This document shows positions 22,001 through 32,593 of a DNA stretch of 64,000 bases, in pieces. The translations under genes and the position numbers were made by a program. Numbering within the stretch: position 1 is the stretch's first letter; each line of letters starts with the position of its first letter. The DNA is taken from contig CALNHX010002778.1 of the NCBI GenBank assembly GCA_940337035.1, positions 104,121-168,120 of the forward strand. The letters run 5' to 3'. Source of the DNA: Agriotes lineatus (taxonomy: Eukaryota; Arthropoda; Insecta; Coleoptera; Elateridae). The notes beneath the pieces were generated by a model. That model made no database searches. It was not told where the DNA came from and worked only from the letters and a program-made list of their open reading frames with translations.

Positions 22001-22088
22001 CGGCGTTCTTGATGTGCATGCTAAAGAAACCGGAAGTCCTTTAGCAGGGGAAGAATGTGCCCGCCGAGCAACAGCAGTAAAATTATAA
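19021..22088 (+). pseudogene. BEL/Pao pol: reverse transcriptase, RNase H, integrase, broken
   Basis: Reverse transcriptase at 19021-19989 includes KLRWICDAAAKSHG and the catalytic HHYMDDWLDS at about 19450. Around 19190-19330 the frame is scrambled by small indels that cancel out, losing the usual motif spacing. A stop at 19987 precedes the RNase H (HVFCDASQQAF at about 20010, IFWTDSMTVMHW at about 20225, with a shift between). The integrase follows: zinc-binding EYHNRAGHHGCELV and CQFCKN at 20935-21060, VGIDYFGPY near 21150 and YSDNGTNFRGA near 21330, with further shifts. The C-terminal domain (GEVVATFPGKDGQTRVADVRT) runs 33 bp into the 3' LTR. At least five frame breaks are visible, so the element cannot make Pol. 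Confidence 0.85.
22044..22055 (+). promoter_or_regulatory. Polypurine tract
   Basis: GCAGGGGAAGAA lies immediately before the TG of the 3' LTR, where plus-strand DNA synthesis is primed. Confidence 0.7.
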
Positions 22089-22262
22089 ATTGGTGAAAAA
22101 GTGCTTATATATATTTTTTGGTAGCTATGGTAGTGTTGTTAGATAGATATTCAATTTGGTTGTGATATGAAAACGCTGTAATTTTGAAAATAAATACAAG
22201 TCGCACTTTGATTGTGCTGGTCCTTCTGAATAATAGGCATAAATAGTTAGACCGCGAAAACA
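22056..22262 (+). repeat. BEL/Pao 3' LTR
   Basis: 207 bp, TG...CA, almost identical to the 5' LTR. Followed by CTTAT at 22263-22267. Confidence 0.93.
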
Positions 22263-22585
22263 CTTATGTTTCTTATCGTATAGGTACTATTTAATAATTT
22301 TTGCTATGTGATATTCTAATTTTGCTTTTTATTAATTGGCCACATGCAGAAAAAGATAATCAAATAATTCTACATTATATAATAAATGGTGGTGGATAGT
22401 ATTAACGTTAGATCCATAAGTAAGTAAGTATCGTTTATTGTCAACAGATCAACTACAAAAGTGACATGGACATTGTCAGATAAAAGTAATACCTAATGTA
22501 GTACAATATTGTTGTAGTCATAAAAACACTTTTTAATTAAAATGGATTTTAAGTTAAATTTATCGATTTTATATGATTTAATATA

Positions 22586-23761
22586 CAGGGTGTTTCATTA
22601 ATAATTGGAAATATTTTAACTGTAGAATTCTGGGCTTAAAATATTAATATTTAACCCAAATCACTTAGATAAAATGTGGCTTGTTACTGAGATATAGGGT
22701 GTTTTATTTAAAAATTTAAAAATGATTTTTCCCCATTACTTTAAAACTATTTGACGTATCCGGATCACATTTGGCAGGAAGTTTAGACACTGTAAACCAT
22801 GCTAAATTATGTTAAATACACGTTTCTGGCTACTACCAGAGGCGTACCACAGGGGCAAGTGGGTGGTTGACCCTTCCCAAATTCTACGCCACTGGCGGAA
22901 TTGCCATTTTAACACAATTTTTCGATTCTCCAATACTTTCTATGTAAATAACATACTCTTCCTTCGTCACGATAACGTCATTATTTTTCGAGATATTTAA
23001 AGTTAAACATAAAGCTGAACAGTTATTTTGATTTTAATGTGTATTAATTATGTCGGTGTTTTTTGTCATAAGATTGCATTTATTACGCAAATGAAACTTT
23101 AATCCGTATTAACAAAAAAACATAATGTTATTTATTGAAATTTCTTGAAACTAATACATAGATGCATTCAACATAAAAAAAATGTATCCATGTATTCGTT
23201 TCAATAAATTTCAATAAATAACATTATATTTTTTTGTTAATACGGATTAAAGTTTCATTTGCGTAATAAATGCAATCTTATGACATAAAACACCAACATA
23301 ATTAATACACATTAAAATCAAAATAACTGTTCCGCTTTGTTTAAATTTAAATATCTCGAAAAATAATGACGTTATCGTGACGAAGAAAGAGTATGTTATT
23401 TACATAGAAAGTATTGGAGAGTCGAAAAATTGTGCTAAAATGGCAATTCCGCCAGTGGCGTAGAATTTGGGAAGGGTCAACCACTCACTTGCCCCTGTGG
23501 TACGCCTCTGGTAGTAGTCAGAAACGTTTATTTAACATAATTTAGCATGGTTTACAGTGTCTAAACTTCCTGCCAAATATGATACGGATACGTCAAATAG
23601 TTTTAAAGTAATGGGGAAAAATCATTTTTAAATTTTTAAATGGAACACCCTATATCTCAGTAACGAGCCACATTTTATCTAAGTGATTTGGGTTAAATAT
23701 TAATATTTTGAGCCCAGGATTCTACAGTTAAAATATTTCCAATTATTAATGAAACACCCTG
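22586..23761. mobile_element. 1,176-bp palindromic foldback MITE (CAGGGTG ends, TA)
   Basis: The whole element is an inverted repeat: CAGGGTGTTTCATTAAT on the left matches the right end in reverse complement, and arms of about 570 bp pair through to a small centre near 23150-23200. Example pairs: CACTGGCGGAATTGCCATTT (22890) with its complement at 23438, and TCTGGCTACTACCAGAGGCG with its near-complement at 23500. TA flanks both sides (22584-22585 and 23762-23763). Non-coding. Arm mismatches are few. Confidence 0.92.
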
Positions 23762-24821
23762 TATATCGGTAGCGAATTGTAGATTTTAAACCAATTATAA
23801 ATGGGGGACTTTCTAAATTCAGCAGTCTGACGCCTAGGTATGGCTAACAGGTCACCATGTCTGGTGGGATATTGATGAGTATTGTTACTTGTTGAAAAAT
23901 AATGCATATGGTGCTGCGCAAATACTGCTAATTTGAAAATCATTATAGATGGAAATGTTGGTAAGTTGTTCTCCAAAAAGAAGGGTTTGCATGACTGGCG
24001 AGTAGACGCTTTTGGAGAACAAATACTCGCTTCCCTTTGGTAGCCATACCCCATAACAAAACATTATAAGTCATGTGGCTGAAAGCCAGGGCATAATATA
24101 CCTGTATTAAGTCAGACGTGTCAAGTACCGGCTTTAATTTTAAAATAGCGTAGTAAGCACAATTCAGTTTTTTACATACTAAGTTTATTTGTTCCCTCCA
24201 GTCGAGATTAGAATCGATACATATGCCTAGATAAGCGCACAATCGGGAATTATATGGAATACCCTTTATATTATTCAAGGCATTAAAGTTCACACAAACA
24301 GTTTTGTTCATGTTGAGTACAAGTTGATTTTTTAAGCACCAGTTTTTGAACTCCAGGTGACAAATTTCAATTTTATAAGTGAGTTCCTTTACCGTATCGG
24401 CAGATACAGTGAAGGCTGTGTCGTCAGCGAAGCTAACGATTTGCGCGCATGTAACATGTAAGGGCAAATCGGCAACATACAATAGATACAGCAAAGGGCC
24501 TAATACCGAGCCCTGAACAACATCTAAGTTTATACGGACAGTGGTGGACGTTACATCATTAATTTTAACAAACAGTTTTCTGTTAGTAAGAAAAGATATT
24601 AGCCACATAAGAAGTGGGCCCCGAATGCCTAAGGAACATAACTTTTTTCTAATGCATTCCACATTCACAGTGTCGAATGCACACGATATGTCGAAAAATA
24701 TTGATGCAACAAATTTACCGTTATCCAGTTGCTGATAGACATAGCGGAGCAGGCTAAAACTAGCAGTTTCTGTAGATCTGAGCTGTCTGAAGCTGTGTTG
24801 TGTATCGGAGAACAGATTGTA

Positions 24822-25695
24822 TAGTCAAAATTATACCCATTAGGAGTCACGTGACCTTTGTCTGTCACTGTTCATCTTTAGTAAAATAGATGAAACGGAA
24901 GAAATTTGAAAAAAGGCATGTCGATTCATAAAATTAATTTTAAAAATTTGACGTTTCTAATCTGTCAGATTATATTTTTCGTGTAAGTTATTGAGATAAG
25001 GGTAATAAAACCTAAAATTGTCGAGCCGAAAACTGGAAATTAAAAGAAACCATCGGACATGCGGTATAACGAGCAGTCACAACAATTAATTTGAATATTA
25101 TGCGTTGTTTTTTATGAAGAGTACAATATTAATAAAAGTAAATCAACAGTTTCACCCTCCAACGCTGTTCGCCGTGCTTCTCTTGCGTTAAATATCTCGG
25201 AAAGCACAATTTACCGAAAATATGAGCCAGAAAGTGAAGAATGCAAAAACGGAAGTCGACGAAGCAGTCAAGACACTATATATAAAATGTATGTAGCTAA
25301 AGAATTTGTAACCATAAAAAATCTAAAAAATGCTTGGTTGAAGAATCTGGAGGAGATTTTTCACATTCAGTTTCTTCCCTAAATAGATTGTGCAAGGAAA
25401 TAGGCTTCAAATGGCAATGTTCTATAACAGAATATGCATGCACAGAAATTAACTTAAAATTTGCTATACGCAGCAGGTTTTTTTACGACATGTTATGTTT
25501 TCTTTAACCTGTAAATTCAGTTTAATTTCATATAAGACAATAAACCCGTAGCAACCTTGTTTTAGAAATTGGCATATGTCAGGATAACCTACAAAACGGA
25601 ATGTCATTTATTTCTCTAAAATTGCATTTTTAAGAATCGACATACGTAAAATTACTAGATTATCACGTGACTCCGAATGGGTATAAATTTGACTA
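24822..25695. mobile_element. TA-flanked Tc1/mariner-like deletion derivative
   Basis: Ends are inverted repeats: TAGTCAAAATTATACCCAT on the left against TAGTCAAATTTATACCCAT from the right, continuing through GGAGTCACGTGA. TA flanks both sides (24820-24821 and 25696-25697). A decayed plus-strand coding trace at about 25150-25440 (AVRRASLALNISESTIYRKY, then SLNRLCKEIGFKWQ) looks like the helix-turn-helix part of a DDE transposase. The catalytic part is gone. Confidence 0.75.
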
Positions 25696-25775
25696 TATTT
25701 ATTCAGGAACGATACCATTCGATTTGCCACAACTTTTTCGCACACTTTGGAAAAGACACTCAGAACTGATAATTA

Positions 25776-26234
25776 ACTAATTTTTTTAAATTTCATTTAA
25801 AAAGTAGGCTTTTTTTAATTAATTTCGGTGTGTTAAGTGCCACTTTTTTTCACTCAGTGAAAAAAAGTGACACTTTGCTTTTAATTTAGGAATGAACGAT
25901 TCTAATTCGACGTTTCCTTAGTTACCAGAACTGACCAACGCACTTGACTAAAATGAAGGCAAATACAATTCTATACAAAATAGGCTTGGATTTGAATGTT
26001 TAATGAAATTTTAAAAAATCTTATAGACAACTTGTGTTAGCGTGCTTATTTTTCACGCGTGTGGAATATTAAACTTGGCTGCGCCTCGTTTAATAACCCT
26101 CCACACTTGTGAAAAAAGTTGCACTTGTAACACTTGTGGTCTAAATAACTATTAATACTTTTGTAGATATTATTAATATTATTATTAAAGTAAAAATAAT
26201 TAGATTAACTTTGTTAATAAGATTTATTTCATAA
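25776..26234. other. Spacer with short hairpin
   Basis: AT-rich sequence. It contains an imperfect hairpin at about 25839-25875 (AGTGCCACTTTTTTT, loop CACTCAGTG, then AAAAAAAGTGACACT). No coding signal. Confidence 0.4.
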
Positions 26235-27061
26235 TTATACAATTATAGGAGGGCATAAATTTACGAGGGCACAAGAAACTGTTAATATCTGATCTACCAC
26301 AGCAACATCGTCAGTTTTCTTTTTCCCCATGAACATGGGCATCGTTTCGTGAAGAACTGTATTTTTTTGACGAAGGACTCCAATATTGCGTTTGACGTGT
26401 ATTCTGAAAAAAGATATAGGTAGTTAAGATAATTATTGTAATAATATACTTGCACTACCCCATGCTTGCTATATTCCTGGTTGATTCTATATCCCTTGGA
26501 TCGAGCTGCCGTATCCCTTTTAGAAAAGCAGGCGTAATCACTGTGGCCATATGTAGTCCTAGGGAGTCTTTTATTAAAAAGCCACGATCTGTCAATACAA
26601 AATCTCCTGGCAAGAGATTGTTTAAAATCCCACAATCCTCTGTTAGACCTTTATCGCTTATTCTGCCACCATATCCATGTGATATAAATGATATTGATCC
26701 AGGAGGAGTGATGCTTATTAGTACCTTTACCGTATTATGTTGTTTGTACGTAGACCATGTAGTACATTGTACTTCAAGGCTACTTGATTTTTCCACTTTC
26801 ATCTCAAAACAATCGATTATTACTGAAATCTTGTTGCCAAACGCTACCTTGAAGCATTCTGGCATTGATTTAATCACCTGATCTCGTTCAGGCTAAATAA
26901 TAAAAATTTTCATCCGATGATACATAATATTCAATGTGGTATAAAATATTCTGGAAATTGTTTGTACGCTGACGTTAAACATGTATGCCAATAAACTAAA
27001 ATCTAAATTTAATCTAAGTTTTATCACCGTTATCAAAAATGTGCCTCTAAGCATGTTTTAC
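26235..27061 (-). pseudogene. ISL2EU-type DDE transposase with intron
   Basis: Minus-strand coding resembling ISL2EU transposases of the DDE_4 (PIF/Harbinger-like) fold. The N-terminal helix region reads RGTFLITVIKLRLNLDFSLL and VSVQTISRIFYTTL, then an in-frame TAG where the family has Trp. The catalytic core follows: VIIDCFEM (first Asp), WSTYKQHNTVKVLI, GYGGRISDKGLTEDCG, VLTDRGFLI (second Asp). After NIAS a GT...AG intron (about 26458-26411) must be removed; the next exon has IHVKRNIG, where the family usually has HVER, so the catalytic Glu appears to be Lys. It ends CALVNLCPPIIV at TAA 26237-26235. The stop and the Glu-to-Lys change suggest an inactive copy. Confidence 0.78.
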
Positions 27062-27191
27062 GTACTGAATTAGGAATAAATATATATAATTAAATGTGAA
27101 CTGTATATATTGTATGTATTTGGTGTAGCATTTGCCATATAGTAGACGTGCGTAAAAGAATTTTTTTTTGTAATGTCACAAATAAAGTATA

Positions 27192-27848
27192 TCTATCTAA
27201 CACGCAAAACTTTAAATGCGCGCGGGCTACAGCGTCATTCTTCCATGCTCACGTAAAACTTTTACATTCGCTGGAAAATTCTCACTTTTTTTAACTTGTA
27301 GAACAATCTCCTATTAATTCACTAGCGATTTAAGAAGAAAATTAACTCGCTAGCATATAAGCATTATAAACAGTTACTTATGGAAACTATTATAGAGATA
27401 ATAATAATAATGGCAGTTTAAAATGACAAAGAAATAATAATTAATCGAGTTATTTAACAATAACAGTAACGGCGTAACTGGAGACTTGAGTTACCACATT
27501 TATATTTTTATGACGCTCAACGCATCAACGGCTTAAACCTGAAAAGAAACACAGATTGCAGGCAGCTGAAAATTATTTCGGTGGCGCAAATAATTCTCAC
27601 ATATAATCTCATAAGAGCATTAATTCTTTCCGCCATTTTTGTTACTGCGTTCCAACAACGTCGTATTAATTAGGACACCTTCCAGAGGCAAGCGTTTCCT
27701 TTCCAGAGACTTTCCATTTGAAATTTTTTTTTTGAACTTTTCCTTACTGCCAATCTCCAGCGTGCTTTTAAAACTTTCTTTAGTGCAACAAAAGTTATTG
27801 ACTTTGTTGTACATTTTAAATGCGGCATATGCCGCGGGTTTCAGCTAG
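27192..27848 (+). mobile_element. Helitron-like non-autonomous element
   Basis: The 3' end has the hallmark order: a 14-bp palindrome GCGGCATATGCCGC (27822-27835), a 9-base gap, then CTAG (27845-27848) followed by T. A candidate 5' start TCTATCTAACACGC lies at 27192 after an A, which fits insertion between A and T. The inside is non-coding. The 3' end is the stronger evidence; the 5' end is a guess. Confidence 0.5.
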
Positions 27849-28047
27849 TATTAAATAATTCTTGAATCATTGTTAGTTAAATATCTTTTCAGATACTGAA
27901 GATCAATTGATTTAAGAATTTTCAGTTAACAATACTGTTCCCCAAGTGGCAAGTACATCTGCAATGACTTACTTCTGAGTTACAACCAAGTCCTGATATT
28001 ATCAACAGGTACCAGCATTTGCATTGTCTATTCTATACCTACATACA

Positions 28048-28414
28048 GAAACTGGGTAGCGTAGTTAGGAAACCGTTAGGCTTGCATTAAGCAAGTCCTC
28101 TGTTCAAATCCCGCGAGGACCGAAATTTTTTCGCAGCCTTGACGATTAGAATCGGCCTAGGTGAGGCCATTCATAGTTGGACATCAAATTAATTGTGTTC
28201 TACTCAAAACCACAGAACTAAGAAATAGAGTAACAATGTCAACACATCACCAAGCCACACCTCCCGCAATGGTTGCTACGGAAGTACAAAAGGCAGGCTC
28301 CAACTTTGTGTCCGAAGCCAGGGCAAGTTGAGCATTCACCAGGCGCAAGCGTATAGAGCACCAGCCTCTACACCGCAAGTTAAAATGAGGTTACGGACAA
28401 TACATACATACATT
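28048..28414 (+). mobile_element. tRNA-derived SINE, copy 1
   Basis: The head resembles a tRNA gene: an A-box-like GTAGCGTAGTTAGG and a B-box-like TGTTCAAATCC. The body and tail (ACACCGCAAGTTAAAATGAGG, then TACATACATA) match the two other copies in the window. This is the most diverged copy. Flanking ATTCTATAC on both sides is a probable target duplication. Confidence 0.75.
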
Positions 28415-28429
28415 CTATACATATGAGAG

Positions 28430-28780
28430 AGTTTGAATTTCACCTGCGTTTTATATTTTTCTGAACGAAAATTGTGTGTGTGGTTACTTAATTAGAAAAT
28501 CTTTAGGTATTAACAGTAGTGGTGTATACTAAGGCTACTGTTATTTTGCAAGAAAATAACTTTTTTATTTATTTAAAATCTTAGACCTGTAAAAATAGTG
28601 ATATATTTGGCAATCTAACTATGCCTCCAGAAACTTTTGGAAATTTTATTGGCGAGATGAAAACTGTATTTCTGTAAAATATGAAAGACCTGTTACTGCA
28701 GAAAAACATTACAAACAATTTATTAGAAACCTGGAGCGATATACACGAAAAAATTCGCTGCACGTTCACCAAGTAGTAGT
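28430..28780. other. Spacer, nothing recognised
   Basis: AT-rich sequence between the SINE and the next LINE trace; no coding or repeat structure seen. Confidence 0.3.
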
Positions 28781-28795
28781 AATAACAAGAGAACA

Positions 28796-28985
28796 GGTGG
28801 ACCGAATGCATCGTGTAGGAAAACCTACCACCAGAAGCACGAGAGCAGTTATAATTAAGTTTGTTTCCTATACTCAGTGTAATCTAGTTTGGAAAAAAGA
28901 TGCTAAAAGGAATCGGAGTCACTATAAAAGAAGACCTCATGGCAAACCGCACTCAACTCCTGAAATTAGCAGAGCAGAAATATAG
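28796..28985 (+). pseudogene. LINE ORF1 scrap (L1/CR1-like RNA-binding domain)
   Basis: The plus-strand frame VDRMHRVGKPTTRSTRAVIIKF followed by basic residues resembles the RNA-binding region of LINE ORF1 proteins (pattern RxGKxxxxxRPxxIxF). Probably part of the same old LINE as the endonuclease at 29212 and the reverse transcriptase end at 31425. Confidence 0.5.
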
Positions 28986-29211
28986 ATTCAAGAACCAAAG
29001 ACCAAAGATATATGGAAGTGGAAACAACTAAATTAAGCCGACTAGTTATTCTCAAGATTTAAAATAGAATTGTGCATCGAGATGTGGAAGTGCAGTAATT
29101 AGTAGTTTCTTTTTTGTTGTTCACGTGTGGTTGTATGGGAAAAGTAACAATGAATTTCGTTTCTTTTCGACTTACCTGTTTTTGCCTTAGTTTTCTCGCC
29201 TTAAAAAAGTT

Positions 29212-29922
29212 ATGATTTTTAAAATAGATGAATTTACAAGAGATTTTGTTGATATGGAGACTAGAACAGAGGAAGTAAATGGTGAAGATGACTATCTTAA
29301 CTTTATACAATCTACGAGCTCTAGCAAACAGTTTCTTATTTTTCACAATAATATTCGAGGTATAAATAGAAATATGGATGAAATGTCGGTGTAGTTGAAT
29401 AAACTAGATTTTGCATTTGATTGTAGAATTCTTACTGAAAATTGGAGAAATGTTGATCAGTTTTTTGTTAATATGCAAAGTTACAAAAAATTTATAATGA
29501 AGGTGATGTAAATCAAAATGATGGGTTAATTATGTATATCCAAGATGTCTATAACAGTAATATTGACATTTTGAATATAAGTGAAATAAATGTAATAAAA
29601 GCTATCGCTATTCCGAGAAACACGGTTGTGATGAGCGCTATCTATAGACCTCACACAATATGTGTCCATGAATTTAACAACAGCCTACAATCATATTTAT
29701 CTAATGTAAATCAAAAAACCTCAAAGTACCACTTTATCGTAGGGGACATAAATAAAGATATTAAATTTAATTCTGTAATTTGTCAAAATCATCTCAACAT
29801 TATGGCAGAAGGATTTAAACTAATGATGAGAAGATTTTATAATTTTGCAGACTCGTTCATTCCAATTCTGCAAGCGGAACAAATCTGTCGAATTTGTTCC
29901 TCGAAACAATATCGAAATTGAA
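29212..29922 (+). pseudogene. LINE endonuclease domain, degraded (CR1-like)
   Basis: Plus strand, with stops and shifts. FLIFHNNIRGINRNMDEM is the endonuclease start (NNIRxINxN), ILTENWRNVD the catalytic Glu region, VVMSAIYRPH the Y-R-P motif and YHFIVGDINKDI the G-D-x-N motif. The order is right for a CR1/L2-type endonuclease. Coding is lost after 29880. Confidence 0.65.
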
Positions 29923-29959
29923 CGTGCATTTGGGACAACCTCAGATCCCGGTATTCCCG

Positions 29960-30215
29960 GTTACTTGGAACGAACAATGTGCTGCTCTTCTTGCGTTCTC
30001 AGTTTCTCGGTATAGATTGGATATTTCCTCTTTAAATTCCTGGTTAAATTTGGTGTTGCACCACCTTTGTAGAAAACTGTACCACTACAGAATGTATATT
30101 TTTCAATATTTCCATCTATACTATTTACATTAAACAGGTTCCAAATTTCACTATGTTTTTTGTTCACTTTTACAATCGCAAGTGGGTAATAATGATGCAC
30201 TTGACGAAAAGACAA
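29960..30215 (-). pseudogene. BED-type zinc finger of a hAT transposase, degraded
   Basis: The minus-strand frame reads SEIWNLFNVNSIDGNIEKYTFC, then GTVFYKGGATPNLTRNLKRKYP. The layout matches the BED finger of ZBED-like hAT transposases (WxxF, C-x2-C, YKGGTTxNLxRHLKRKHP), but the first Cys and both His have changed, so it would not bind zinc. Unlinked to other hAT pieces here. Confidence 0.55.
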
Positions 30216-30924
30216 ACAGAACAGAATACAGACGAAGAAAGTTACAGCCCCTATTTAAAGGGCCAAATTATAAAACTAAAAATCCCTTGTGTTACAAATT
30301 ACAAAGAATAAAAACATGATAAGTAGGCAATTGATATGATATTGGACATTTGATATTAAGTAGTATCTTTGTTTTGGTCACTGGCCACGCACTCGGTAAA
30401 ATTCAGTATGTTTTTATGTTTCAAACTTCAAATGACTCGGATTTTTGTTCCTCTGTATACAGAGTTCAAGCATATCGACACATCACTAATTTAAACCCTT
30501 CATTAATTCATATACAAGAATTTATAAAAAAACAAAAAACAAATGTTAACTATTTTTTTTTCAAGTGATCAGTATGACGTTTGTAACTCGTATGTGATGA
30601 AAACCAGATTACTGACCAATATTCTGTCATAGCCCATTTGAATCTGACAGTTCCTACCATACTTCAGCGGCAAGTTTTACTTTTATAAAACTGAATCAAA
30701 ATAAATTAGTAGATAACTTAAAAATAGAAACGTCGAATGAACTATACGGGTCATACGACATTGATCTTGCTGCAAAGTACAACGACATTATGTTATATCA
30801 GGGATATGTACCATTAATTTTTTGTGCCGTAAGGGTATGCGAACAAAAAAGTTTAGAGACCACTGCTCTAATAGTTCCTTATATTCCTTTTAATAGTTCT
30901 TAAACCAATATGGACTTATGGGAT

Positions 30925-31405
30925 CTTCCTGTGGGGTACTGCAGCTACTTCCAATTTAGCAATGCTTGACCAGTTCCAAAATAAAGTACTAAGAATGATC
31001 GTTGATTAGCCATGGTACGTCCCTAATAATGTGATTTTAAGTGATCTACAAATTCCCACAGTGAAAAGTGAAATTAAAAATTTCAGTGCGAGATAGAAAG
31101 ACAGACTGACCGTTCACTCCAACGATTCTGTGCAGCACCTCATGGAAGATAATAATGAACTCAAAAGACTTAAAAATTTTAAGCCATCTGATTTACCTAC
31201 AAGATTTTAACTGTAACTGTAAATTACTTTTGATAAATAGTATATTCTTTTCATAACCCATACATTACATATTAAAATATTGTAAGGGGAGATTTCGCTG
31301 GAATTCTGCCCCACATGTCACCTTCTGTTCATAAGTGCTTACACCAAAGCCTATAAAATACTTATTGCCAAATAATCTATGGCAGATTGTATAATTAATG
31401 GAGAA
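30925..31405 (+). mobile_element. Jockey-type LINE, 3' fragment
   Basis: The plus-strand frame encodes the C-terminus of a Jockey ORF2: TYGIFLWGTAATSNLAMLDQF, LRMIVD, stop, PWYVPNNVILSDLQIPTV, then KPSDLPTRF and TAA at about 31208. A 3' UTR with a short A-rich end (AATAAAAAAAT near 31405) follows. One in-frame stop. Heavily 5'-truncated, the usual LINE outcome, inserted into an older LINE. Confidence 0.7.
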
Positions 31406-31424
31406 ATAAAAAAATATATATCTA

Positions 31425-32060
31425 ATGTTGAAAAAATCTCATTCCTTATGTTTCATAATAGACAAAAACCTAACATCCTTTGATTTAGAAATTAATTATG
31501 CCTTTATAACTACTGCAAAACCTGTTAAATTCCTGGGATTACAAATATTGATAAATATCTTGATTGGAGACAGCATTGATTGTGATCAATTAACTTCGAA
31601 ATTAAATTCTATTTCATATTTATTTACAAACAAAATTATATACTTTGGACATGTGGAATACAGACTTTGGCATGCAAAATGTCTTTGGGGTTGCTCACCT
31701 TCAGCACTTAATGTTTTTCGAGCACAAAAAGAATTATTAGATGTATTAAAGGTGTTTTGCCACGACAGTTGTAAGAAATTTTTTAAATAATTAAATATTA
31801 TGATGGTGTCTTCTCTTTTCATCTATGAAATGCCTGTGTATACATTTTTGAGTAAACAGAACTTTTTAATTCAAGAAGAGGTGCACTTTCTACTACACAC
31901 AACTTTCCCAATCGTTTAGGATTTTGCAACTTTATAATAGTTGGCCTAATAATATAAAAGAATCAACGATGTTAAGTACCTGCATTTGAAAAGGATCTTA
32001 CAGCTCTCGATAGAAAAACATCAATAGACTGTAAACGAATGGTTTTGATTATAAACATTT
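31425..32060 (+). pseudogene. LINE reverse transcriptase C-terminal part (CR1-like)
   Basis: The plus-strand frame from 31425 has KPVKFLGLQI (thumb motif), YRLWHAKCLWGCSPSALNVFRAQKE and CHDSCKKFFK. After stops, HFLLHTTFPIV and NNIKEST continue the usual CR1 C-terminal pattern to about 32060. Probably the other end of the LINE seen at 28796-29922; the middle was lost or replaced. Confidence 0.6.
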
Positions 32061-32500
32061 TTAATTAAACGTTTCTTGTATGTGTTGTTATGATTACTGC
32101 TGACTATTTCCGTACATACACAGTTGTATTTGTTATCTTGGAAAATAAATGTGTTTATTGCAAAAAACCTTTCTGAGAGGTTGTAAATAACAAACGTGAT
32201 CATCACTGATGTAGGTAACTGTAGCATGGAATGCAAAGTAGCCTAGCTAATCAGACAACCCATACAAACTAAATTAATTGCTTACGCATTTCGAATTTGC
32301 CTAAAATTTCCTTTGATTCACACTCAGTTTAATTTTTTTTCAATTGAAAGTAGCATATATGTAAAATACCTGGGATTTTTTCAGCTATACCAATGTAAAA
32401 TTTTCATTTGAGTATACGTCGTATATCCCATAATACAGCACTGAGTATATGTTATGTAGATATATGCATTGTATAAAATGACAACTATTCTTAACCTCAC
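32061..32500. other. Host intron 3 sequence, start
   Basis: AT-rich, no element recognised. On the minus strand it begins with donor GTGAGG (32500-32495). Confidence 0.35.
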
Positions 32501-32593
32501 CTTTTCATAACTTTTTTCCTCTTTCAGTGGCCCATCTTTTTGAAAAACCTTCTTATTTTCAGGGAGCACATTCTTGCGGTCAGATGGCATATG
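32501..32593 (-). CDS. Host gene, exon 3
   Basis: A 93-nt exon, 31 codons, phase 0 at both ends: HMPSDRKNVLPENKKVF, then QKDGPLKEEKSYEK. Preceded by CATGTTTCAG and followed by GTGAGG. Strongly charged and probably disordered. It joins in frame to exon 2 across an intron of about 11.1 kb and to exon 4 across about 28.1 kb. No domain recognised. Confidence 0.65.

Larger units (their letters stand above)
16123..22262 (+). mobile_element. BEL/Pao LTR retrotransposon
   Basis: A 6.1-kb element with LTRs at 16123-16328 and 22056-22262, TG...CA ends and a 5-bp duplication. Internal order is gag, protease, reverse transcriptase, RNase H, integrase; no envelope gene was seen. The LTRs differ by only one substitution and one indel, implying recent insertion. 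Gag-protease is one long open frame but pol is broken at several points. A polypurine tract (AGCAGGGGAAGAA) lies directly before the 3' LTR. Confidence 0.93.
22493..25770 (-). pseudogene. LINE reverse transcriptase, interrupted
   Basis: Reading on the minus strand: LSVFSKVCEKVVANRM at 25770-25698, then across the first MITE FSDTQHSFRQLRST, FDISCAFDTV, NLDVVQGSVLGPLL and the catalytic SFADDTAFTVS near 24420. The thumb and C-terminal region follow (CAYLGICIDSNLDWREQI), with a frameshift near 24010-24050, then NNTHQYPTRHGDLL and WFKIYNSLPIY. After the second MITE it ends with CFYDYNNIVLH and TAG at 22495-22493. Frameshifts near 24665 and 24040 break it. Confidence 0.8.
22395..25775 (-). mobile_element. 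CR1/Jockey-type LINE, 5'-truncated and twice interrupted
   Basis: Minus-strand LINE with reverse transcriptase and a 3' end whose tail is a short TTAC repeat (plus-strand GTAAGTAAGTAA near 22420). The 5' end is lost within the fingers of the reverse transcriptase at about 25775. Two TA-flanked MITEs (22586-23761 and 24822-25695) sit in the ORF. Removing each with one TA restores the reading frame. Confidence 0.8.
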
